From NCBI GenBank assembly GCA_032158125.1, contig JASKOT010000016.1, positions 186,001 to 250,000 of the forward strand: a DNA stretch of 64,000 nucleotides, in the 5' to 3' direction. Of this stretch, positions 10,100 through 19,451 are shown one piece after another. How positions within the stretch are numbered: position 1 is the first letter of the stretch; each line of letters begins with the position of its first letter. Under the pieces are notes generated by a model. The model was not told the origin of the DNA, made no database searches, and saw nothing but the letters and a program-made list of their open reading frames with translations. The position numbers were made by a program, and so were the translations under genes. The DNA is from Papiliotrema nemorosa (taxonomy: Eukaryota > Basidiomycota > Tremellomycetes > Tremellales > Rhynchogastremaceae).

Positions 10100-13000
10100 A
10101 TGGCCAAGCCTCAATTGAAAGGCAAGCAGGCCATGCCGGGTCCATATGATCCACCGGCGAAATCACCTGTGAAGCCCTCTCAGAGTCGAAAACCCAGCAA
10201 CAACAACAACAACTCGAGCCCCAACAGATTCTACGTAGGTCCTCATCTGAGCTAGCCATCATCTGGTTTTGTGGCAAGGCTGATACATCAGGATGGGCCT
10301 ACGGTGTCTCAGAAAGCCAACGAGGTGAAAGATCGAGCTCAAAAGGCCGCAGCAGTGTCTACGACGAAAGCAAAGGTCAATTATCCATTCCCTGATAACG
10401 AGTCTGCTGCTGATGGAACCAGCAACATTCCAAGAAAGCCCTGGCAACAGTCAAAAGACATCCATGGTCGTTCATCTCTCTCCTCACTACCATCCCATTC
10501 TTGATCACCATTTCGCTATTCTCCACTGTCGTCTGTCCACCTCCAGGCGAGACCCTCTCCCCTTTCTCCAAATTCGTCCTCTCCCCTCTGGGGCTGCACG
10601 ATCACTCTGGACAGCACTCTCAATTCCACCAGGCATTCTGTTACCCTTCCAACGTGTATCACAAAGAGTTTCTGCAACCCTACGTCTATCCTATCGTGGA
10701 TGATCTCCAAGACCGAGCGTCTCGACACCCTCTCTATGTCAAAGCCCTCGAACCGACATATCGGATTGGCAACTTCCACGGACAACGGATCTACAACAAG
10801 AGCGTTCGGCCTGTCATTTTGAAGGCCCAAAAGGGGATAAGGAAGATTTACCTCACGTTCATCGAGCCTCATATCCCCTTTATCAAATCCAAGATAGCCT
10901 CTTGGACTGCACCCTACACTTCGAGGATATCGGCTCTCCACCGCGCTCATTTGGCACCGCATATCGATACTGCCGGCAAATACGCTCAACAAGCTGGAAA
11001 GAAGTCGGCAGAGACATACAACTATGTCACGGCTCATCCTTACACTGGACATGCAGGGAGGTACGCCAACAAGGGATTCCAATTCTCAAAGGCCAAAGGT
11101 CAGCAGGCTTACAAGTATACCAAGCCCCACGCGATCCGAGCTGGGAAAGAGGCCGAGAGGATAGCTAGGGAGATCTTGGGCCCTAGAGCTATCAAGGCGT
11201 TGCAGTATTCTGCGGTAAAGGCAGAGCAAGGATGGGCCGTGGTCAAGCTGTGAGTTTGATATGGTCGAGGTGGCGGTCGCTGATACATTAGACACGTCCA
11301 ACGACTCTACTACAAGCATCTTGACCCATATGTCGGCCCTCACCTTGCGACTGCCCGAACGACCCTGTCGCCTTACACTTCGGCATTCCATCAAAAGGTC
11401 TACCTTCCTTACGTCCTCCCACTTCTTGAACAGATCCTTCCTCCCGCCGTTCTCGCCCCTGCACCACCCAAGTCCATCTGGGCGATCTTGTCTGACATTC
11501 TTCCTGGATCACACGTTGCCGAGCGTAAAGTCGACATGGACCGATTCCATGAAAAGGTCGACAAGGCTCGAAAACCCGCCAATGTCCCTATTCCCGGTGC
11601 TGAAAAGGTCGCCAAGGCTGAATCTGCCCAGGATAAATCGAGACAAGCCAAAAAGTTCGATCGGGAAGAAATGAACCGAGTGAGGGATGCGATCAAGGAG
11701 AGAGTGGACAAGCAAGGCAAGAAGGGCTACGAGACCGTTAGAACAGAGGTGAATTGATTCTTCTCCCATATCACATAAACATACATGAATTTGGGCTGAA
11801 ATTGGGTTCTTTCCTCTGGGATGATAGCTGTTGAAACTCCACACTTCCATCTTGAGCGATGACGATAAATTCCCTGCTTTGAAGAAGAATGCCAATTCGG
11901 AGATTGAACGAGATTTCGAATACATCTTGAAAGGTCTCGACAAGTTATACACTGCTTCGACGACTTTGACTAGGGAACAAGTGGACAAGTCTGCCTCTAT
12001 GGGAGACGCGAGAGCCGCCAAAAAGGTCAAGCAAGTTCAAGATAGAGCGGACAAGGTTAAAGGACAATGGCATGAACAGGGCAGTCCGATTGTGAGAGAG
12101 GCGTTTGATGATCTGGAGAGGGCTTTGGGAACCGAGTATAAAGATCTGCAGGATAAGGTGGGTCCGCAATGACTTGATGACATTTGTACTGACGATAGAT
12201 GGCTTGGATGGACGACGTCACGCCCAAGGTGAATACCAGTACTGCTTTTAGGTCGCATGGTGATTGGGAAGCAAGCTAATAATCAGGACTGGACCCACTA
12301 CAACGCGTTGAGAGAAGGTAAGTGAATTTCTCGGTGTGACTGAAACGATGCTGAGGCCAGATGTCGAAGCCTGGAGCAACAAGTACATTGCGCTCCATAA
12401 TGGCGAAACCAAAGATCGAGCTCTTAACGCTCCTTCAGCCAATATCAACAGAGCGATCTCCAGCTTCAACTCTCACCTCTCGGACACGCTCGAAGCTTGG
12501 CGCGACCAGGTCCGACAGCAAAAGAAACTTGCTTACGCTCGGATCGAAGCGAGAGAAGCTCTCGCCGCCGAGTCGCCCAAAAAGCCAGTGATCAAGGTCA
12601 ATTCGGCTACAAAGTCTGTACAATCTGCCACGGAAGAGGGCAAAGCGACTATTCTGCCAATCGTCGATGCTGGTGCTGGAGCAGCAGCTGCGGCAGCGGG
12701 TATCATCGGTAAAGGTAAAGACCAGGTGATGGAGGCTTTGAGTCAAGCTAGCTCTGCGGCGAAGGGTGAAGCCACCAACGCTGGAGAAGAAGCCGCAGGT
12801 CCAGCGAAATCTGCGACAAAGTCGGTTCAGTCCGCCACGGAAGAAAACAAAGCGACCATCTTGCCCATTGTGGAAGCTGGAGCGGGTGCTGCCGCTGCTG
12901 CGGCGGGTATAATCGGCAAGGGAAGAGACCAAGTCCTCGAGGCTCTTAGTCAAGCTAGCTCTGCTGCGCTAGGTGAAGTCACCCAAGCTGAACCGGGCGT

Positions 13001-14357
13001 GGTGGAACAAGCGAAATCAATCATCGACTCGGTTTACGATGCCGCCTCGGCCAACATACACGATGCCACTCGATCAGTCATTTCGGCAGTCGGAGCGACT
13101 CCATCACCCGAGTCACCACGAGAACATGTCGAGTCGGCCGTCCACAGCGTTTCGGTCAGAGCCGAAGAAATGATGGCGTCCGCCATGTCTGCCTTGCACC
13201 AAGCAACTCAATCCATCCGATCTGCTGCTTCTGCTGCACCATCCGCTGGATCCGTCCAAGATCGTGTCGGAGCAATAGTCAACGACGCTGCCGAGAAAGC
13301 ACAAGCAGCATACGATGCCGCGGGATCCGTTGTTCACGATGCGACTCGATCGGTTGCTTCCGCTGTTGGAGCTACACCTTCCCCCGAGAGCGCTGAAGAG
13401 TATCTCGAAGCTATCGCCAACAATGCCAAAGCTGGATACGCCGCTGTCGCTGGAAACGTGGCCTCGAATGTGCACGACGCCACTCGAGCAGGTCTCAGAG
13501 CTGTTGGTGCCACCCCATCGCCAGAGGGCCTGTCGGAACACGTTGAATCGGTAGCATCGGAAGTTTCCGCCTCAGTCTCGTCAGTCGCGTCAGTAGCTTC
13601 TGCATCTGCCTCCTCGCTCGTCAGTGTTGCCGGTGAATCGGTCCATGAAGGTACACGAGCTGCTCAACGAGCTGTAGGCGTCACACCCTCACCCGAATCG
13701 CCCTCCGAGTATGCCGCTGCTGCCGCTGCCGTCGTGTCGGCTTCCGTTGAATCGGCCGCCAGCGCAGCCAGTATTGCCGTTCACGATGCTACGAAACAGG
13801 TCAAAAAAGGCCTCGGGATCGACGTCCAGCCGGAGAATGCTCAAGAGTACGCCTCATCGGTCGCTGCTGCCGCGTCAAAGGCTGCCTCGTCTATCTACAC
13901 CGAAGCGACTGCGTCAGCTGCGTCTGCCTATGAAAGCGCCGCATCCATCGTCGGAGGCGCAGGATCAGCAGTCACTCTTCAAGCCGCCTTGCTTGCTGCT
14001 CAAATCCGAGAAGCCCTCGTGGGTGTCTCTACCCCGGAACCCATTGCCTCGACAGCATCGGCATACCTCGCTCAGCTGTCCTCGGCAGCTGTGAATGACA
14101 TTCCTGACGCGTTGGCTTCTGGGCAGTCTATCTTGGCGAGTCTGAAGGACCAAGCGGGATCGAACATCCATCAAGCAACTCGAGCGGCAAGTCGGGCTGT
14201 AGGTGCCACTCCTACACCTGAGACCCCGGGAGAGTATGTGGAGGATGTCCAGGCGAAGGTGAAGAGTGTCATGCAGGAAGTGCAGGAGCAAGTGGAGAAA
14301 CAGGCTGAGAAGGTTGTTGAGGGTGTGAAGAGGGCTGTGGGGAGAGACGAGCTATAG
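10100..14357 (+). CDS. Large alpha-helical repeat protein with one membrane segment, function unknown
   Basis: Eight exons (10100-10234, 10292-10375, 10423-11249, 11292-11748, 11828-12157, 12199-12228, 12287-12317, 12361-14357) encode 1296 aa in one continuous frame. After a basic, Asn-rich N-terminus comes a hydrophobic segment (SFISLLTTIPFLITISLFST, about residues 88-107), then a Cys-Pro-Pro break. About 350 residues of short amphipathic units rich in Tyr, Pro and Lys follow (HPLYVKALEP, KAQKGIRKIYLTFIEPHIPF, KYTKPHAIRAGKEAERIARE). Residues 340-690 are charged helix. Residues about 713-840 hold two near-identical 69-residue units containing ATILPIV and a GAGAAAAAAGIIGKG core. From about 860 there are six copies of H-D-A-T-R-x4-AVGATPSPES. 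The Ala/Ser/Val-rich helices resemble lipid-droplet or membrane-surface amphipathic proteins, but I recognise no named family. Membrane association is inference. Confidence 0.8.
12603..12980 (+). repeat. Tandem duplication inside the repeat-protein gene (2 x about 69 codons)
   Basis: Two consecutive units start at about 12603 and 12810, 207 bp apart, so frame is kept. Each encodes SATKSVQSATEE, then KATILPIV, then an Ala/Gly run, then GIIGKG, and DQV with MEALSQASSAA or LEALSQASSAA. The nucleotide copies have diverged at many third positions while the protein is nearly unchanged. That suggests an old duplication under protein-level constraint. Confidence 0.85.
13050..14260 (+). repeat. Degenerate HDATR/VGATPSPES coding repeat, six clear copies
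   Basis: Units with a consensus of H-D-A-T-R, four residues, AVGATPSPES and then an E-Y/H acidic helix start near residues 865, 957, 1003, 1060, 1106 and 1235. Spacing varies (46 to 129 residues). One copy is partly lost (HEGTRA, VGVTPSPES), one is strongly degenerate (HDATKQV, GLGIDVQPEN), and the last reads HQATRA with VGATPTPET. A further decayed unit (HQATQSI) lies between the first and second. The conserved Ser/Thr-Pro pairs are possible phosphorylation sites. Confidence 0.85.
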
Positions 14358-14739
14358 GCGAGATTGTGAGCGACTGCTAGAGCAAAAGTACAATCCATGC
14401 AGCCATGATGATATGGTGTACGACGACCCCGTGGCTCCGAGAGGTGGCGGTGCCACATGGCAGCACGCGCTTCGTCCCCTCTTACCCCGCGCTCTGACGG
14501 TGTTTCCCCGCAGTTGTGTCTGGGTGGCGATGACGCACTTCTCCCCCCGGTGAAGTCATATGATGCGCTTCTTCTCAACACTGGCTGCTTGCTTCATCAT
14601 CGTATAAGACCCCGTCCCTAGCTAGATCCTCCACTACTTCTTCCTCACTCTCTCCTCTTTGACGGTTCCGCGACAGTGAGTCCACTCGGCAGCGTGGTCT
14701 CTGTAAGCTAACGAAGCAGACCCGAAAGTACTGGACAGA
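14358..14739. other. Intergenic between the repeat-protein gene and the opsin gene
   Basis: This 382-bp tandem interval contains a pyrimidine-rich leader (about 14625-14665) just ahead of the opsin start, typical of 5' regions in this window. I see nothing else. Confidence 0.5.
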
Positions 14740-15968
14740 ATGGAGTTTTTCGCTCAAGGTCACCACCACCACGTTTCTTCGGTTACCTTTCCTCACCCCA
14801 CGGCGACGGGTACCATCTCGGTAAACCCTCCAGGAGGTACCGGTGCTCCTCATCACGGTCACCACCATGCTCCTCCACCTCCCACTGGTGATTTCGTGAG
14901 TGGAGTACACCCACAATGTGAATGATGGGCCTGACACTTCAGCCTCACCCGCACATGAAGTTTATCCATGCTACTCATGTCGGACACACTGCCCTCTGGG
15001 TCGTCTTTGTCCTCTTCACTTTGGGTCTTGTCGGTGTCTTCATCCTCTCTCAACGAGTCGAGAAGCGAGCTCGACTCTTCCATTGGTGCGCTTTCTTGTC
15101 GCACTGTGTTTTCACCAAGCTGACTCGTGCAGGTTGAGCGCTCTTGTTTTGACCATTGCAATGGTTTCTTACTTTGCCATGGCTGCCGGACTCGGTGTCA
15201 CATACATTTCGATCCCATACCACGATCCCAAAGCCAGCGACTTCCACTTTTTCCGGGAGACTTATTACGCCCGAAGCATCGATTGGTTACTCACCACTCC
15301 ACTCTTGCTCGTGTCCCTCGGCTTCTTGTCTGGCTTGGCACCTTATGAGACTGTCTTGCTCATCCTCGCGGATGTGTTTATGATTGTCACTGGTTTGCTT
15401 TCCAGCTTTGTCTCTTCTCGATGGGCCTCTGGAGAGCGAGCTCGATGGGGCTTCTACGCTGTCAGCTGCGTCGCTTTCCTGTACATTTTCTGGATTCTGA
15501 TCTTTGACGGTCTCAAGGGTGGGTTTGGCAAATTTCTTGGCTGAGTGTTGGCTGACCATTTAGCCTCTCAGAAGCGAGGCCGAAAAGCTCGGGGCTTGTT
15601 CACCTTGCTTGCTGGTATGACTTTGATGTAAGTAATTGTCGTTGGGTCTGCCACATTCGCTGATGGCGATAGCCTCTGGACCGCTTACCCTATCGTTTAC
15701 GCTTTGGCTGAGGGTGCCAACCGGATCTCTGTCGATGCCGAGATCATTGCCTACGCTGTTCTTGATGTGTGAGTGATTTGGACCACTCGAAAGATTAGCG
15801 CTCACGCTCAGGTCGGCCAAGATTGGCTTCACCTACCTCCTCTTGTTCCTCCACGGACACGGTGACGATGACAACTACATCCTCCCCGACTGGTTTGTCG
15901 AGCACCGACATGGTCTCGGACAAGACGGTCGAGGCAACTACGGTGCCATCGGCAACCGAGACGACTAA
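14740..15968 (+). CDS. Fungal microbial rhodopsin (retinal-binding seven-helix opsin)
   Basis: Six exons (14740-14895, 14943-15085, 15133-15518, 15564-15627, 15673-15768, 15812-15968) encode 333 aa. Type I rhodopsin: retinal bound to a helix-G lysine, acting as a light-driven proton pump or photosensor. Helix C reads RSIDWLLTTPLLLVSL, keeping Arg147, Asp150 (counter-ion, bacteriorhodopsin D85) and Thr154 (T89). The proton-donor position (D96) is Ser161. Helix F has LWTAYPIVYAL (W, Y and P of the retinal pocket kept). AEGAN and DAEI supply both glutamates of the proton-release group. Helix G has LDVSAKIGFTYLLL with Asp281 and the Schiff-base Lys285. The N-terminus is unusually rich in His, Gly and Pro (HHHH at residues 8-11; HHGHHH around 37-42). 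The C-terminus is polar and acidic. Retention of all retinal contacts argues for a true photoreceptor rather than a retinal-free opsin-like chaperone. Confidence 0.95.
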
Positions 15969-16453
15969 GCGTCATTGCACCTTGATTACAGGCCATTCCA
16001 CTGGCCAGCACCACTCAAGCTATAATGAATACCTGAAATGCGAAAATGGAGAAGGAGAAGGAAGTAGAGACGGAGATGTGAGACGATCTGACTATATATA
16101 CGAACTCGCTCCGGAAAGACTTCTTTACGTGTGTGTTTCGATATGTATCATTCTTTTTACCAGATTGCCTGTGCTTGATCCTTGTTCTCGGCAGATTTGA
16201 ACGCAAGAGCGGAGGTGCAGGTAGGAGGCTTCCGAGGTTGATGATGTGTATGAGCTTGAGGTGGACGCGTCGGGTTCTCGGTTGTTTCAGATTTCCTCGT
16301 CTTTTGACGATCATCCTTCGTTGGCCCATTCTCCCCACTCCTTCACAAAGACCTTCTCCCCTTGAGTCTGTATATATCCTGCTCCTGCCCAGATCGTACC
16401 CGGCGCGGCGACGTCTTTACTGGGCGAGGGAGTCCCGAAGCGGCGAGCGTACG
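15969..16453. other. Intergenic between the opsin gene and the next membrane-protein gene
   Basis: This is a 485-bp tandem interval. It holds the presumed opsin 3' UTR, including a gagaaggagaagg purine tract near 16048, and the promoter of the next gene. I see no conserved frame or RNA. Confidence 0.5.
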
Positions 16454-19451
16454 ATGTCACACCAAAATACCTTGTCAGGTCTGATCATCTCGAAACAAGG
16501 TGTTCAAGCTGTCGCCTCGGACGATACGGTCTCCGGGCTGATATGCCTCAAGGTTGGTCTCTCACAAACATTCCCGATGCTCTCGACCGTATCTGATCAG
16601 GTCTAGGTGTCTCTACCCTTAGAGCGAGGTGAACGGACACCTAATAAGTTCCCCCTTTTCTCCGGTGAGCTATGCTTCTTCCCTCCCTAGTCTGCCCGCA
16701 TACAACTCCTCCGACCTATCTCTTGTTCGCGTCCTCTCGGAACACTTAAAAACGGCACGCTAATCACTAGGTGGCAACGCTCCGACATTACTCGGTACAC
16801 CGGAGATACACTCCTTACCACTGAAAACCCCCTCTGCCCCTCTTCTCCGGACGGCTTCCCGTTTACTCAACCTCGCCTCCTCCTATCCGCCATTCCAGCA
16901 CTCTACAGCTGCTCGCCCGGGCATCGAAGTGTCCAGCTCCACTGGGCAAGTCTACATCACTCTCGGCTCGAGACGTCCAGGAGGAAAATCCACTCTCGCA
17001 GGACAAGAAGGCAGGAGGGAATGGTTGATTCTGGTCCGGTTTCAAGAAAGAACAACTCGACATGGTCATGCGAACCTCGTCTCTCTAGGACTTCCTAAGT
17101 GTCTCGACAATGTCGTTCGATTCCAAATTCTCACTCCTCATGCTTCCTCTTCGAGCGATACAGGCGAAGTCAACGTGACGACCGAACCGAAAGTCCGTCC
17201 TGTCTCATCGTCCACTTTTCAGCAACCAACACCTCGATCTCCTGCTGTGCGAAGACCGGCGAAGGCGAGGAGGTCAGGTGGAGCCAAGAGTGTGGGTCAA
17301 GATGAGGGTTGGGAAGATGGAGAGGATATGGGCCCGACCGGTGTTTCCACGGATGAAGAGGACGAGGCAGAGCAGACCGAGCAAGAGGAAGAGAGTGATC
17401 TCGAGGGGTCATGGCTAGAAGGGCGATTCCCCAGGTAAGTTTGCTTATCGTTACTTGGGCGAAGCGCATGTTTATCGTCTATAGCACGGATACTTTGCGG
17501 CTAGAATGGACGTTTGGTACACCGCCTCCCACGTCTAGCTGGCTTGTCGTGTCACCAAGGTACGACCAAAGGTCATCATCGATTCATGTTCAATACCAAT
17601 CATTACCTCTTCCCAGTGGAACGACATCTGTCGAGACGGTCATACCCGACGGATGGGGCTGGAGCTCGCTTTCGATCCATGGAGAGACGCTGGTAGATTG
17701 GATTTCGGCGGATGGAGACTGGTGGGCCGAATCATATCAACAGATAGGAGCCCGTCAAGTGGGTTCAGACGAGTCTGGTGTGACAGAGGTCGAAGATTCA
17801 TTTTCAACTGCCATACAACGTCTTCGACCGAGCACACCTGGTCGGGCTCCCCTCACTCCTACTTCGATCCCGGTCAAATCACCAAACAACGTGTATTCCT
17901 CGGTCAGCCTTTTGAAGCAGAAGATTCCCTCTCATCTGAGCAAGATGGACGATTTCTCTTTCGAGTTGAGCCAAGCAAGTGTGGAGACTACAAAACCGTG
18001 CACGCCCATATCGAAACCTTCCACTCCGTCGCCTTCTTTCGGTCAACCCCCGCAGAGTCTGTATTCGTCCCAGGTCGATAGCAATCAGTCGCACCTCTCT
18101 CGACGACCGATTTCCGCGCCGGCACCAGCAAAATTGTTCGACCTGACATTGAGTTCCCCTGGGCGTTTCATGCTCGAAGGGACACTCATACCGATATCTC
18201 GCCTGACACATGTCAGCCCGACCCTTCCTCTAAACGTACCTTTCATCCGTATTGAAGGACGCGGGGATTCAGCCACACATGACGAGTGTGAAGTGACATG
18301 TACCGGTTCCATTCTTGACCAACAAATCCTCGAGACTGCTCTATCCTCAATAGGGACATTCAGCTGGATCGATGAGGACTCTCAACCCTTTACCGAATCA
18401 CCCGCGCCAATTCAAGGTGATGTCGACGTGCGTCTCGTGAAGGATCCATGGGGTCTGATGAGCATGCTCATTGCTTTTACGTGGCCCAAACGAGCCACCG
18501 AGGTGGGTTTCGCGATACAAAGCTCCGACCTTCGTCTAGTGAAAGCAACGATTGGGGGGGAAGCGATCCCGCGAGCTTTCACCACTCACGACGGGAAGAC
18601 GCAGTTCCGTTTTGAGAGCGAGGGGCGAAAAAGCGAAAGACGGCTGGAGATTGCGCTGGACTTGCGAGCAAAGGATACGATACCTTTGCCCCAGCTCCAG
18701 GGCAATGGCATATTGACAGTCCACCTAGTCGGCGATCATTGGGGTGAGTCTGCTGCTTTGTCACTTTTTCTGGCTGCCGTGACTGACACACAGATCTTGG
18801 AAAGACGAATATGAGTAGTAACATGGTCCACCACGGCGCTTCAAAGTTCACATTCGATCTCGCTTCTACCACTCCTCCGATCCTCACTTTTACCTCGAGC
18901 GAGCCGACATCAGCCAAAGTCAACGCAACGCGTGTCACTCGAGGCCTACTGTCGTGGTCGACGCTGATCAATCTTTTGCTCGTGTGGATCCTGATCTCGC
19001 TGGCGATTCAGGTTCAGAGGTTGCGTAACGAGGTAGCGTTTGTAGCGGAAGAAGCGAGGGATCTTCGTCTTTACGGGTTGACCACACCGACTACCACCGC
19101 CTCTAGCAATATCGCATCGTCATCTGCAGACATCGTTCGCACTCCCACCATTGATTTCGACGCCACGTCTATCTGGTTGTCTGACGCTTCGCTTCCTACT
19201 GGTAAAGATGTGACGAGATTGCAGAGAGATGGAGGCAGCGACGTCAAGACGTCTCTGGGCCGAGTAGTTTTCGGTCGATCAGCATGGGACAAGTGGGCGT
19301 CGCATCCTGCGTGAGTGGATCGTTGGAAATCGTCACGAACATGTGCGGTATGCCGGGACTGATGAGCAGAGTCAGGAGTATCGGACATGGGATAGGTAGA
19401 GGCATAGGCTGGGTTTGGCAGAGCGTAGTATGGCTTGTCAACCCGTTGTAG
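16454..19451 (+). CDS. Large protein with a C-terminal transmembrane helix, family not recognised
   Basis: Six exons (16454-16552, 16607-16664, 16771-17434, 17485-18743, 18794-19310, 19370-19451) encode 892 aa. The N-terminal third has a folded-looking block (EVSSSTGQVYITLGS, REWLILVRFQE, LPKCLDNVVRFQILTP) followed by an acidic linker. A second block, LRLEWTFGTPPP, then DGWGWSSLSIHGETLVDWI and DGDWWAESY, is rich in Trp. After a Ser/Pro linker, beta-rich segments follow (KLFDLTLSSPGRFMLEGTLI, IGTFSWIDEDSQPF). A single membrane helix, LINLLLVWILISLAIQV, lies near residue 770, followed by a coiled segment (QRLRNEVAFVAEEARDL). The last residues form an amphipathic GHGIGRGIGWVWQSVVWLVN. The layout suggests a tail-anchored-like protein with a large cytosolic part. 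I cannot assign a function. Intron 1 is placed at the gtctag acceptor because the nearer acceptor gives an immediate stop. Confidence 0.8.

Noticed and set aside
12435..12953. Antisense frames across the repeat-protein gene
   Set aside because: Ser/Arg/Cys-rich shadows of the Ala/Ser/Val repeat coding strand.
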